This document shows positions 8,240 through 16,772 of a DNA stretch of 64,000 nt, piece after piece. The stretch spans positions 10,849-74,848 of the forward strand of contig CAYPEK010000007.1 in NCBI GenBank assembly GCA_964409645.1, read 5' to 3'. Numbering within the stretch: position 1 is the stretch's first letter; each line of letters opens with the position of its first letter. The notes beneath the pieces were generated by a model, which had not been told where the DNA came from, did not search any database, and was given only the letters and a program-made list of their open reading frames with translations. Source of the stretch: CAYPEK01 sp964409645 (GTDB lineage: Bacteria > UBP15 > UBA6099). The position numbers and the translations under genes were made by a program.

Positions 8240-11185
8240 ATGAAGAGATACCGAAAAACAACAGTTGTATTACTTGCGGCAGTCCTGTGCTGTCTTTGCT
8301 ATCTGGGGCAGGCGGCGGAAAACGGCGGCGCCCTGACAAAGATCAACTACAGGTCCGAAGGCGGCAAGCTGGTAATCGAGTTCAAGGGGACGCAGAGGCT
8401 TAAATACCGCGTCAAGGAATTCGAGAATCCTCCGCACATACTTGTGCAATTTTACGGCGCGAAGAATGGATTGCCGTACAGCGACATGAAGATCGACAAG
8501 GGCGGTGTAACGGGGCTCAGCGTTCAGGAGATCGACGTTAACGGGGAAAAAATGACGTCGGTTTCGATCCACCTCACCGGCAAAGCGGATTATGATTTTG
8601 ATCTTTCTTCGAACGGACAGCTTTTCGCGCTGACAACATCAGTGGGTGGAGAATACACCGGATTGCCGGCCTCCCAGAACCAGCCCGGTTATACATCCGC
8701 AACTCAGCAGAAGACCGATGAGTCGCCCGTTATCCACGTGCCGGGTGAAAAGAAACCGACCAAACAGATACCGTATGTTAAAGAAGGCAGCAGCGGCCAG
8801 TCAAAAGAAGTCACGCTCGGACAGCGGGCGAAAGGCGCCGACACATCGCCGTACATAGTTGGTCCGGTGATACTGCAGGACGCGGATATTTCGCAGGCGG
8901 TGCGGCTGCTCTCGGAAGCCGCCGGCGGTGCGAATATCGTTGTGGAAGCGTCGATCGTGCAGGCGCAGTCCACAACCGGCGGAAGTTCCTCCAGCAGCAA
9001 GAGCGGCGGGAAAAGCGGTGGAACCGGTGCGACGGCTGCGGGAATAACTGTCACACTTTCTCACATAACGCTCGAGGACGCGCTCGACATAATAACGGCA
9101 TCGAACAACTGGAGTTGGAGAAAATTTGGTAGTTATTATGCGATCATAAGCAGAGATACCGCTAATCAGGGTGTTGACACGGCGAAATCTGCGACTGTGT
9201 TCGAGGATACGGCAACCCGAACGGATGTTGTGATAGTACAACCTAAAAACACGTACGCATGCGACGATGTAATAATGTTGTCCACGGTTATTCCTGAAGT
9301 AGAATGCTATCCCGAGACGAATTATCTGTTGATGAGAGGAGTCCAGAAAGACCTCGACAGGGCTCGCGAGATGCTGAAAACGATCGACGTGCCCATTCAG
9401 CAGATAACTAAGATGGCAAGTCAGGTAACAAAAATCATAAGGCTCAAATACATTCAGGTAAATAATACTTTCCAGAATGAACTCGGTTCATTGCTTGCGA
9501 ATCCGTATTTCGGCGGCTTGGTGATGGGCGTGGAAAACTCAAAGCGTGCTTTTGTGAATACAATATCGCTGGATAACAGCAGTAATTCGATCATATACGT
9601 CGGAGACGACAAGATTTACGAGAGATTCTACAATCTCATCCAAGCGCTGGATGTCCCGGAAAGGGAAACAGTCGTCAAGACAATACCTTTAAAATATATC
9701 CTTGCAAGAGATCTGAATAATGTAGAGCCGATAAGTGATTTACTGACCAGCACGGTCACGACCGAAAAAGTTATTATAAGCGAACCGACGAACTCTCTGA
9801 CTTACGTTGGAAACATGTCCGGGTATGAAAGAATAACGGAAATAATCAGAACATTGGATATCCCGGACAGACAGTATGTGACGAAGGTCGTTCCGTTCAA
9901 ATACCTTCATACGCTAGACTTGCAGAACTCCGAAACTTTCAAAAATCTGCAAACGCTGCCCGGGTTTGGCAACGACAGCTCAAGTAAGAATATAACCACA
10001 TACACGATCGATCAGCAGACAAACTCGGTGATAATTTCGACGCAGAAGCAGTATCTGGATCAGGTTGTGGACCTTGTCAAATCGATGGATACAAACATAT
10101 TCGATCAGTACGAACTCGAAACATTTTCATTTAAATATACAAGCTGTCTGCGCGCTATTCAGATAATCGGCAATATGATGATAACGCAGGAAAGCGATAC
10201 CACCGAATTTCCCGATGGCAACTTCTTTGCCCGGCTGTCCGGCGAGAACGACAAAGGAGTGGAATTCCCGTCGAACGAGATTTATACGTCTTCCTCAACA
10301 TCATACCCGCAAAGCTACAAATGGGCTATTCTTCCCGATGCCTCGAAAAACGCGGTTATAGCTCTCGCGCGGCATCAGGAAATGTCACTGATAAAGAAGA
10401 TTGTTAATGAGCTTGATAAACCATATCCACAATTGAAACTCGACGTTCAGGTTGTGGAATTATCGAATTCGGACACGCAAAGCTTCAAATTGTCATATCT
10501 GACGAGCGACGGCAAGTTCGTGCAGGGTGGGAATGTAAGCCAGTCGATTACGGATTTTACTGCTTCGCCGGTTGATGACGAAGGCGAAAACATGGAATGC
10601 AACAACTATCTGACCGGGTGCCCGGACATAGCAAAAGATGGTTTGTTCCTTATTTACGATACGCTGACGAGCAATGTCGCTTCTTTCGGGGCCTCGCTTC
10701 AGGCCGTGGTTCAGAGGGTCAACGGCCGGGTGGTTGCCAATCCGACAATGATAACGCCCGAATATACCGGCGTTTCTTTCGACTTCACGGATAAATACAT
10801 TTACACAAAACAGGCTTCCTCCGGACTGTCATCGACGATAGAAACCGGCGAAGTCGCCGAAGGGTATGCTGTCAGCGCGATTCCTCATTTTAAGGATGAT
10901 TACATTGTATTAAGCCTTACGATAAACGCTTCTCAGATCAAGAGCTGGGAAAACGGATATCCGGTAGTGGGCGATCGAAAAATCATCTCTGAAATCAAAT
11001 GCAAGAACGGCGAACCGATAATTATCGGAGGAATGGTGAAGTCCTCGGAAAGTCTGGACAGAATTTCATTGCCGATAGTTTCGAAGCTTCCGATAGTCGG
11101 CTCTCTTTTCCGGCAGAAATCAAGAAAACAGAATCAGTACGAAACAATCATGGTGATAACCCCGACGATACTTGAGGTGAAGTAA
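8240..11185 (+). CDS. pilQ: Type IV pilus secretin PilQ with extra N-domain repeats
   Basis: This is the outer-membrane channel for the pilus. A signal peptide (about residues 1-25) is followed by a peptidoglycan-binding AMIN domain (about 30-135), an N0/STN domain (about 205-300, with a Ser/Gly-rich loop), then about five consecutive N1-type secretin domains (recurring I-K-L-K-Y/F-K-Y plus a NSLIY/NSVI strand and a helix ending in LDVP/LDIP). The C-terminal secretin beta-barrel domain (about 735-981) has VVANPTMITPEYTG and the signature EPIIIGGMVKSSE...LPIVGSLF, then ends ETIMVITPTIL. Typical PilQ has one or two N1 domains; 981 residues is long. It is the last gene of the operon, followed by a strong terminator. 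Confidence 0.93.
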   Translation: MKRYRKTTVVLLAAVLCCLCYLGQAAENGGALTKINYRSEGGKLVIEFKGTQRLKYRVKEFENPPHILVQFYGAKNGLPYSDMKIDKGGVTGLSVQEIDVNGEKMTSVSIHLTGKADYDFDLSSNGQLFALTTSVGGEYTGLPASQNQPGYTSATQQKTDESPVIHVPGEKKPTKQIPYVKEGSSGQSKEVTLGQRAKGADTSPYIVGPVILQDADISQAVRLLSEAAGGANIVVEASIVQAQSTTGGSSSSSKSGGKSGGTGATAAGITVTLSHITLEDALDIITASNNWSWRKFGSYYAIISRDTANQGVDTAKSATVFEDTATRTDVVIVQPKNTYACDDVIMLSTVIPEVECYPETNYLLMRGVQKDLDRAREMLKTIDVPIQQITKMASQVTKIIRLKYIQVNNTFQNELGSLLANPYFGGLVMGVENSKRAFVNTISLDNSSNSIIYVGDDKIYERFYNLIQALDVPERETVVKTIPLKYILARDLNNVEPISDLLTSTVTTEKVIISEPTNSLTYVGNMSGYERITEIIRTLDIPDRQYVTKVVPFKYLHTLDLQNSETFKNLQTLPGFGNDSSSKNITTYTIDQQTNSVIISTQKQYLDQVVDLVKSMDTNIFDQYELETFSFKYTSCLRAIQIIGNMMITQESDTTEFPDGNFFARLSGENDKGVEFPSNEIYTSSSTSYPQSYKWAILPDASKNAVIALARHQEMSLIKKIVNELDKPYPQLKLDVQVVELSNSDTQSFKLSYLTSDGKFVQGGNVSQSITDFTASPVDDEGENMECNNYLTGCPDIAKDGLFLIYDTLTSNVASFGASLQAVVQRVNGRVVANPTMITPEYTGVSFDFTDKYIYTKQASSGLSSTIETGEVAEGYAVSAIPHFKDDYIVLSLTINASQIKSWENGYPVVGDRKIISEIKCKNGEPIIIGGMVKSSESLDRISLPIVSKLPIVGSLFRQKSRKQNQYETIMVITPTILEVK

Positions 11186-11205
11186 AAGTACAGACGAAAT
11201 CTATA

Positions 11206-11237
11206 AGAGGGCGGGTTGCAAACCCGCCCTTTTTGCT
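11206..11237 (+). terminator. Rho-independent terminator after pilQ
   Basis: AGGGCGGGTT and AACCCGCCCT form a near-perfect ten-pair stem with a short TGCA-type loop, followed by TTTTTGC. It ends the pilMNOPQ operon. Confidence 0.9.
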
Positions 11238-11361
11238 TTGGGGCGACTCGCGGAAAGCACTATCACCCAGAAGAGCTTTCCGGCTCTTTCGGGTAAAAAT
11301 CATAGTCGATTATTTCTGAATTCCAGTCGGCTCAATCCGTTGCCGCTTTTTACCTTCCTGT

Positions 11362-11390
11362 TTGCCGTAGTCTTGTTATCATTGTATAAT
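11362..11390 (+). promoter_or_regulatory. Predicted sigma-70 promoter for the synthase-like gene
   Basis: TTGCCG (11362-11367), a 17-base spacer and a perfect TATAAT (11385-11390), 50 bases before the start codon at 11441. Found by motif only. Confidence 0.5.
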
Positions 11391-11440
11391 CATTAATGAT
11401 CTAAGCGCGGAAGCGCATATTTTTTATGAGGAGTGGAGAG

Positions 11441-13249
11441 ATGGGCAAGCTGCTGTTCGAGAGGAAAAAGTTCTTCCCTCTGGTGGACGTCGAAGAGCCG
11501 GAGCTTTTTCGGGATCAGTTTCCGTATGACGAAGTGCCGCGGATACTGTTCGACGAGGAAGCGCCGGAGCTCAATCCGCCGGACGAAATTTGGATCACGG
11601 ATACGACGTTCCGTGACGGCCAGCAGGCACGCCCTCCGTACACTGTAAAGCAGATCGTGGACATTTTTAAGATACTTCACAAACTCGGCGGCCCAAACGG
11701 AGTGATTCGCCAATCGGAGTTCTTTCTATACACAAAGAAGGACAAGGAAGCTGTCGAGAAATGTCTCGAACTCGGATACGCATACCCGGAGATCACGGGA
11801 TGGATACGCGCCAACCGGGACGACCTGAAACTGATCAAAGAGATGGGACTTCGCGAGACGGGGATGCTCACCTCGGCGTCGGATTACCATATTTTTCTTA
11901 AGCTCGGCAAAACGCGCAGGCAAATAATGGAATCCTACCTGTCGGTTGTCGAAGAGGCGATCTCGCTTGGCGTGCGGTTGCGGTGTCATTTCGAGGATAT
12001 CACCCGTGCGGATATTTACGGATTCTGCGTGCCGTTTGCAATGGAATTGATGAAGAGACACAGGCAGACGGGAATTCCGATCAAGATAAGACTGTGCGAT
12101 ACGATGGGGCTCGGCGTGGCGCATCCGAACGCGCTGCTTCCCCGGAGCGTACCGAAAATAATCTCTGCGTTTGTGAACGATGCCGGCGTGCCGCCGCAAC
12201 TGCTCGAGTGGCACGGGCACAACGATTTCTATCACGTTGTGTCCAATGCATCGACAGCATGGCTTTATGGCTGCGCGGCGGTGAATACTTCCGCGCTCGG
12301 GCTCGGAGAGCGGACCGGCAACACGCCGATCGAGGGCGCAATCATGGAGTACATCGCGCTGAAAGGCTATAGCGACGATATAGAAACAACCGCAATAACT
12401 GAACTCGCGGAGTATTTCGAAGAGGAAGTAGGATATCAGATTCCGCACAACCAGCCGTTCATCGGCAAAGAGTTCAACACAACGAGCGCGGGCATCCATC
12501 TCGATGGGCTCGACAAGAACACGGAGATTTACACAATATTCGACACGCAGGCGATATTGAACAGGCCGGTATCTATATCGATCACCGACAAGTCCGGCGC
12601 GTCAGGCATCGCGCATTGGATCAACACGTATCTCGACCTCGAACCGCGGTCGCAGATTGACAAACGGCACCCCGGCGTAATTAAGATAAACGAGTGGGTG
12701 AAAGCACAGTTCGAGGGCGGCCGCGTGACGTCGATATCGAGCGAAGAGATACTCGAGCAGGCGGTCCGCAACATGCCGGAGTACTTCGACATCGACCTCG
12801 AATACATACAGGAAGCCGCCCGCGAGATAATGAGTTCGACAATCGAGAAGCTTGTCGAAGACGAGCGGATTGTCTCGATGGATAGCGCGAAACAGGAGAA
12901 GGCCATCGAGGGGATTTTCAAAAAGAATCCGTTCGTGCAGCTCGCGGTCATCGCGGACAAAGACGGAAAAAAGAACACGGATATCTTCATCCGAACCGGT
13001 CGCATCACACAAGAGGACGAGGAGAAGCTCGACAAAGATTACTCGAAGCGCGCGTGGTTCATCATACCGTCCGAGAACGGGCACATACACATCACCGGTT
13101 TGTTCACGTCGAAGATCACCGGGTTGCTCGGACTGACGGTGTCGGCGCCGATCTTCCGCGACGGAGTAGTGGTCGGTGTAATCCGGCTCGACTGCAAATT
13201 CGAGGACCTCGTCAAAGCCAGCCGTTCGGAGATCAAGATCGACTACTGA
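11441..13249 (+). CDS. Isopropylmalate/homocitrate/Re-citrate synthase-family enzyme with C-terminal Cache-like domain
   Basis: Residues about 50-320 are a DRE-TIM metallolyase barrel: DTTFRDGQQA (metal and catalytic residues around 54-59), RLCDTMG, and the metal-binding HGHND (His 258 and 260), then NTSALGLGERTGNTPIEG. These enzymes condense acetyl-CoA with a 2-oxo acid. The substrate cannot be read from sequence; Re-citrate synthase is a real option. Residues about 335-470 continue as in such enzymes (GKEFNTTSAGIHLDGL). Residues about 495-590 (LAVIADKDGK, RAWFIIP, ITGLFTSKITG, LTVSAPIFRDGVVVGVIRLD) look like a Cache/PDC sensor domain, not the LeuA allosteric domain. I chose the ATG at 11441 because AGGAG at 11429-11433 is correctly spaced; an ATG at 11426 is in frame. 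It is monocistronic, with its own promoter and terminator. Confidence 0.8.
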   Translation: MGKLLFERKKFFPLVDVEEPELFRDQFPYDEVPRILFDEEAPELNPPDEIWITDTTFRDGQQARPPYTVKQIVDIFKILHKLGGPNGVIRQSEFFLYTKKDKEAVEKCLELGYAYPEITGWIRANRDDLKLIKEMGLRETGMLTSASDYHIFLKLGKTRRQIMESYLSVVEEAISLGVRLRCHFEDITRADIYGFCVPFAMELMKRHRQTGIPIKIRLCDTMGLGVAHPNALLPRSVPKIISAFVNDAGVPPQLLEWHGHNDFYHVVSNASTAWLYGCAAVNTSALGLGERTGNTPIEGAIMEYIALKGYSDDIETTAITELAEYFEEEVGYQIPHNQPFIGKEFNTTSAGIHLDGLDKNTEIYTIFDTQAILNRPVSISITDKSGASGIAHWINTYLDLEPRSQIDKRHPGVIKINEWVKAQFEGGRVTSISSEEILEQAVRNMPEYFDIDLEYIQEAAREIMSSTIEKLVEDERIVSMDSAKQEKAIEGIFKKNPFVQLAVIADKDGKKNTDIFIRTGRITQEDEEKLDKDYSKRAWFIIPSENGHIHITGLFTSKITGLLGLTVSAPIFRDGVVVGVIRLDCKFEDLVKASRSEIKIDY

Positions 13250-13269
13250 GTTTTTTTCAAACGAGGCAG

Positions 13270-13298
13270 AAAGGCGCGCCGTGTGTGCGCCTTTTTTA
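13270..13298 (+). terminator. Probable terminator after the synthase-like gene
   Basis: AAGGCGC and GCGCCTT arms around a GCCGTGTGT loop, followed by TTTTTATTT, 20 bases after the stop codon. Confidence 0.65.
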
Positions 13299-13352
13299 TT
13301 TATCCCAAATCCGTCTTGGGATTTGGTTGCGCCTGAATCTGAGCATGAAAAA

Positions 13353-13426
13353 TGGCTAGGGAGAGATTTGAACTCTCGACGCCACGGGTATGAGCCGTGT
13401 GCTCTGACCAACTGAGCTACCTAGCC
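13353..13426 (-). tRNA. tRNA-Met (anticodon CAT), elongator type
   Basis: Read on the minus strand, the 74 bases fold into a full cloverleaf: acceptor stem GGCTAGG/CCTAGCC with discriminator A, D-arm GCTC-AGTTGGTCA-GAGC, anticodon stem CACGG/CCGTG with loop CTCATAC, and T-arm GAGAG-TTCAAAT-CTCTC. The first pair is G-C and the anticodon stem lacks three G-C pairs, so it is not the initiator. A tRNA-Ile with a lysidine-modified CAT anticodon cannot be excluded, but the sequence resembles bacterial elongator tRNA-Met. The CCA end is not encoded. Confidence 0.95.
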
Positions 13427-13559
13427 GTAAGCCCTTTTTCTGTCAAAATCCACGAACATCACACAAAAAAAGATGGGAAGGACATAACCCATCCGGAATC
13501 ACATTATAGGATTGCCCGGATTTCAAGTCAACAGCGGAAAATAAGAACGTCCGTCGGGA

Positions 13560-14234
13560 TCAGTTCACGATTCGGCCGTCGCGCATTGTGAGCATTCGCC
13601 GGGCGGCGGAGCCCACCGAGGGGTCGTGTGTGACGATGATCAGAGTCTGATTGTTTTCTTCGTTGAATTTCCTGAGCAGCGCTATGATCTCGGATGCGGT
13701 GTGCGAGTCGAGGTTGCCGGTCGGCTCGTCCGCCATGAGGACTTCGGGCTTGTTTGCGACGGCGCGTGCGATACCGACGCGCTGCTGCTCGCCCGCGCTG
13801 AGTTGGCCGGGGCGGTGCCCGGCGCGGTGCGCGAGTCCGACCGAGTCGAGAAGTTCGGCGGCGCGGGCGTGCCGTTCCGCGCGCTCGACGCCGGCGATTT
13901 CGAGCGGCAGTTCCACATTCTCCGCCGCAGTGAGAATCGGGATCAGGTTGATGCGCTGAAATACGAAGCCAATCCGCAACAGACGGATGCGGTCGAGTTC
14001 GCGGTCCGGGAGGGAGGACACCGCACGGCCGCCGACGAGCACGTCGCCGTCTGTCGGGCGGTCGAAGCAGCCGAGCAGGTTGAGCAGTGTGGTTTTGCCG
14101 GAGCCGGACGGCCCCATGATGGAGACGAACTCGCCCTGATCGACGGAGAGTGAAACGCTGTCGAGCGCGCGCACTTCGGAGTCGCCCATTCTGAACATTC
14201 GTGTCAGCGATTTTGCTTCGAGTACCGGCGGCAT
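13560..14234 (-). CDS. LolD/MacB-type ABC transporter ATP-binding protein
   Basis: This is an ATPase subunit of the type VII/MacB-like ABC family (lipoprotein release, FtsE-like or efflux systems). It has Walker A GPSGSGKTT, Q-loop VFQRINLIPILTAAENV, signature LSAGEQQRVGIARA (Ala in place of the usual Gly or Gly-Gly), Walker B VLMADEPTGNLDS and switch His in VTHDPS. The length, 224 residues, is normal. I chose the ATG at 14234, giving MPPVLEAKSL, because a CTGGAG motif precedes it; the frame stays open to 14339. No permease gene is adjacent on either side: the neighbours are tRNA-Met and, some 345 bases away, dinB. The permease must be elsewhere, so the substrate is unknown. Confidence 0.85.
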   Translation of the reverse strand: MPPVLEAKSLTRMFRMGDSEVRALDSVSLSVDQGEFVSIMGPSGSGKTTLLNLLGCFDRPTDGDVLVGGRAVSSLPDRELDRIRLLRIGFVFQRINLIPILTAAENVELPLEIAGVERAERHARAAELLDSVGLAHRAGHRPGQLSAGEQQRVGIARAVANKPEVLMADEPTGNLDSHTASEIIALLRKFNEENNQTLIIVTHDPSVGSAARRMLTMRDGRIVN

Positions 14235-14355
14235 GTTTTTCTCCAGTGGAGTTATTTTATCCGATATCGCCTGATGAAACAAATTATGTTTGCGGGCCGC
14301 GGCGCGCAGAGTTGCGCATGGCAGGTATATGAAATTCATTTAAAAATAATATGGA

Positions 14356-14377
14356 AGTGCGGCGACCCGGCGCCGCT
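14356..14377. repeat. REP-like palindrome, GCGGCG-CGCCGC type
   Basis: AGTGCGGCGACCCGGCGCCGCT can fold into a GCGGCG/CGCCGC hairpin. Almost the same sequence recurs at 60109-60130, 46 kb away. Confidence 0.65.
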
Positions 14378-14456
14378 CTTGTATTGATTGCAGTTTAGCG
14401 CTTTGCGCCCCCATTTTTATGGTAAATATTTTTGCCGACGTCAAGCCGCCGGCAAT

Positions 14457-14484
14457 CGGGCGGTGTCAGGCCACCGCACTCCCA
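14457..14484. repeat. REP-like palindrome, GCGGTGTCAGGCCACCGC type
   Basis: GCGGTGTCAGGCCACCGC followed by ACTCCCA. A close relative (GCGGCGTCAGGCCGCCGCACTCCCA) is at 22935-22959. The compensatory change T-A to C-G within the arm keeps the hairpin. Confidence 0.65.
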
Positions 14485-14579
14485 AAATTAAAAATATGGA
14501 ATAGGGGCGCTGTTTGAACTTCAGGAGTAATGCGAATCAATCGGTAAAAGGTAAGAGTATTCTCAAATATTTTTTGTTA

Positions 14580-15929
14580 TCACATCTCCTGAGTTGTGTT
14601 GAGGAATGAACTGGGGTTGCTTTTTTCCTTATTGGTGAGGAAGACGCCGATTTTTGGCCGGAGGAGTTTGCGTGGGTTGCCCGTGAGGGTGGCGAATGTA
14701 ATCGACGAGTCGCCGTATTTGTCCTTGATGCGGTCAACGGCGTCGAAGACGCGGCGGCGGCGGTGTTCGCCGTCGAGTGTGAGCTGTGAGAAGCGGTCGC
14801 GTACGAGCCCGGAGACGCCGACGCCGAGCAGCCGCACTTTCGTGTCCGGCGGCACGTGCGCGCGGAAGAGGTCGAGCGCGATATCGCGTATCTGCTGGCC
14901 GGTGGAAACGAAGTACGGGAGCGTGTGCGAGCGGGAGAAGCCGGACATGTCGCTCCTGCGGACGGCGAGTGTGACGGTGCGGCCGTGGTAGCCGTCGCGG
15001 CGGAGACGGCGGCCGACGCGGTCCGCGAGCCAGAACAGAAACCACGAGATGGTTTCGGGATCGTCCGTGTCGTGGGGCAGGGTGTAGCTGTGGCCCATGG
15101 ATTTCACGGTGAGAAATATTTCGGTGTCCACGGGCGAGTCGTCGATGCCGAGCGCCCACTGGTGGAGCAGTTCTCCGTAGATTCCGAACTTGCGCTTGAG
15201 CAACTCAGGGCCGTAGTCGGCGAGTTGGCCGATGGTGGTGATGCCGAGCGCGCCGAGCCGTTTTTTCATGTGCCGGCCGACCCCGACGAGCTCATCGACC
15301 GCCAGCGGGCGCAGGATGTGGGGCAGCTCGGACTGCCATATCCGCGTCATCCCGTCCGGCTTCTGCCAGTCGGCGGCCATTTTCGCGACGAGCTTGTTCG
15401 GCCCGATGCCGACGGAACATTTCAAGCCCAGTTCGTCGTAAAGGCGCTGTTTGATGCGGAGGCCGATTTCCTCTGGCGTGCCGTTGAGTTGTTGCACGTG
15501 GGTGAGGTCCAGAAACGCTTCGTCGATTGAGAACGCCTCGACGGCATCGGTGAACTCGCGCAGAACGGCGACGATGCGGTAACAGTAATCGAGGTATTTT
15601 GTGATATTACCCTCGACGATGAGCGCGTCGGGACATAGGCGGAGCGCCTCGTGATACGACATGCCGGTCTTGATGCCGTATGGCCGCGCTTCGTATGAGG
15701 CGGCGGTGACGATGGTCCGCTTTGTGGGGTTGCCGCCGACGATCACCGGTTTGCCGCGTAGCGACGGGTTGCATATCTGCTCCACCTGCGCGAAGAACGC
15801 ATTCATGTCAACGAGGGCGATGACGCGCTCCGTCCCGGTTGCGGCTGTCGGCGCCGCGCCGCAAGACGGCGTGCCGCTTAGAAACGGGGCGCGTCTGCCG
15901 AATGTTTTTCTTCCCGTCTCCCGCCGCAT
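14580..15929 (-). CDS. dinB: DNA polymerase IV (Y-family)
   Basis: This is a translesion DNA polymerase. The palm motif VIALVDMNAFFAQVEQ (catalytic Asp near residue 41) is followed by KRTIVTAASYEARPYGIKTGMS, the second catalytic motif FSIDEAFLDLT (Asp-Glu near 136-137), CSVGIGPNKLVAKMA, and the thumb HhH region DELVGVGRHMKKRLGALGITTIGQL. The little-finger domain includes RFSQLTLD, which resembles a beta-clamp-binding QL-x-LF element. I chose the ATG at 15929 because the upstream small gene stops at 15932; a 38-residue non-conserved leader before the palm leaves an internal start possible. It forms a two-gene unit with the DUF6504-like gene, two bases apart. SOS control is likely for the family but no LexA box was identified. 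Confidence 0.93.
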   Translation of the reverse strand: MRRETGRKTFGRRAPFLSGTPSCGAAPTAATGTERVIALVDMNAFFAQVEQICNPSLRGKPVIVGGNPTKRTIVTAASYEARPYGIKTGMSYHEALRLCPDALIVEGNITKYLDYCYRIVAVLREFTDAVEAFSIDEAFLDLTHVQQLNGTPEEIGLRIKQRLYDELGLKCSVGIGPNKLVAKMAADWQKPDGMTRIWQSELPHILRPLAVDELVGVGRHMKKRLGALGITTIGQLADYGPELLKRKFGIYGELLHQWALGIDDSPVDTEIFLTVKSMGHSYTLPHDTDDPETISWFLFWLADRVGRRLRRDGYHGRTVTLAVRRSDMSGFSRSHTLPYFVSTGQQIRDIALDLFRAHVPPDTKVRLLGVGVSGLVRDRFSQLTLDGEHRRRRVFDAVDRIKDKYGDSSITFATLTGNPRKLLRPKIGVFLTNKEKSNPSSFLNTTQEM

Positions 15930-15931
15930 TA

Positions 15932-16192
15932 CTACCCGCCGCTTTCGTCGAGCGCGAACTTGTCGAGTATCCATTCCATGTTGCGCGTGTGGAAGGATAT
16001 CTCGTAGAACCCGTCCGATTCGGAGACGGCCGCGAAGTGGTATATCCGGTACTGACCGTCGTGCTCGGACCAGCGGCCGGTGACCTCCCGCAGCCGGTGT
16101 ACGCGGTTGCCCCACCGGAACCTGACAGGCGCAAACCTGTTGTCCTTGAATTTTGCCATGACCGACACTTTTTCGCCGACTTCGTGCACCAT
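15932..16192 (-). CDS. Small protein upstream of dinB, DUF6504-like
   Basis: This 86-residue protein has the pattern KFKDNRFAPVRFRWGNRVHRLREVTGRWSE, YRIYHFAAVSESDGFYEISFHTRNMEWILDKF. That is a compact beta-rich fold like the small proteins encoded next to Y-family polymerases in many bacteria (DUF6504, recalled from memory). AAGGAGG lies eight bases before the ATG at 16192, and the stop lies two bases before the dinB start, so the two are translated from one message. The molecular role is unknown; an accessory function in translesion synthesis is inference from the pairing. Confidence 0.7.
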   Translation of the reverse strand: MVHEVGEKVSVMAKFKDNRFAPVRFRWGNRVHRLREVTGRWSEHDGQYRIYHFAAVSESDGFYEISFHTRNMEWILDKFALDESGG

Positions 16193-16276
16193 ACCGCCGG
16201 CCTCCTTCTCGTTGCGCGGGACGGCATGTCGGGCTGCCCCGCGTGCGGCTGTTTTTAACCCGGATTCGTCAATAAA

Positions 16277-16396
16277 GAAACAAATCCGGGGCGATGTTCA
16301 TAGCGACGATCTGCTTCGTTGCCGGCACATTTTTTTGTTCATGTCAGTAAGGGCACGTTGCAACGTGCCCCTACAATAATATGCGCCTTTCGCCTC
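16277..16396 (+). repeat. Dispersed repeat D1, copy 1
   Basis: About 120 bases beginning AAACAAATCCGGGGCGATG and ending around ATAATATGCGCCTTTCGCC. It matches 62120-62245 closely over its length with scattered substitutions and one short insertion. The copies share the embedded palindrome GGGCACGTTGCAACGTGCCC (16351-16370). Confidence 0.85.
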
Positions 16397-16540
16397 GCAT
16401 TTCATCTACTCTGAATCATTGCAAACCGAATCTCCTAAATGGCGGATTCGGTTTTTTTAATATTATTTGCCGCCTGTGACAATTATACTGTACAAAGATA
16501 CAGCAATCAAGCGCGGCGGGGAAAAATTCAGTGGCGAGGA

Positions 16541-16712
16541 TAGAGTAGCGAGAACTCAGGGAAAGGCAAAAAAACGGTAGATAGTAGAGTAGTAGAATAG
16601 CAGGTAGGGGAAAAGAAAAAACAAGAATATAGAATACAAAATATAGAATATAGCAAAAAACGAAAAGCAAAAGATTAAAACCGAGCCGCGCGCTGTTCGT
16701 TGACAGTGTTTC
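16541..16712 (+). repeat. Low-complexity dispersed block D2, copy 1
   Basis: Runs of GTAGAGTAGTAGAATAG-type and AATATAGAATACAAAATA-type sequence, then AAAAGCAAAAGATTAAAACC and GAGCCGCGCGCTG. Related blocks occur at 22975-23112 (inverted) and 62605-62760. It has no coding character. Confidence 0.7.
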
Positions 16713-16772
16713 CACGGAACGGTATAAAAAGCGGGACGGCTGTACGGGAAGTCATTGCATCGGAGGCACGTG

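Larger units (their letters stand above)
14235..14579. other. Intergenic region with two palindromes
   Basis: 345 bases between the ABC ATPase start and the dinB stop, both on the minus strand. It holds two GC-rich palindromes of the dispersed family described at 14356 and 14457, and otherwise AT-rich sequence without a convincing gene. Confidence 0.6.
16193..16772. other. Intergenic region between divergent genes, rich in dispersed repeats
   Basis: 580 bases separating the DUF6504-like/dinB unit (minus) from the secreted-protein gene at 16773 (plus). It contains one copy of the ~120-base repeat D1 (16277-16396) with a perfect palindrome, an ATTTGGCGG-type hairpin around 16425-16455, and the A-rich low-complexity block D2 (16541-16712). 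I see no gene. GGAGG at 16762-16766 is the ribosome-binding site of the next gene. Confidence 0.7.

Noticed and set aside
13353..13426. Initiator tRNA-Met
   Set aside because: The first base pair is G-C and the anticodon stem lacks the three G-C pairs of initiators.
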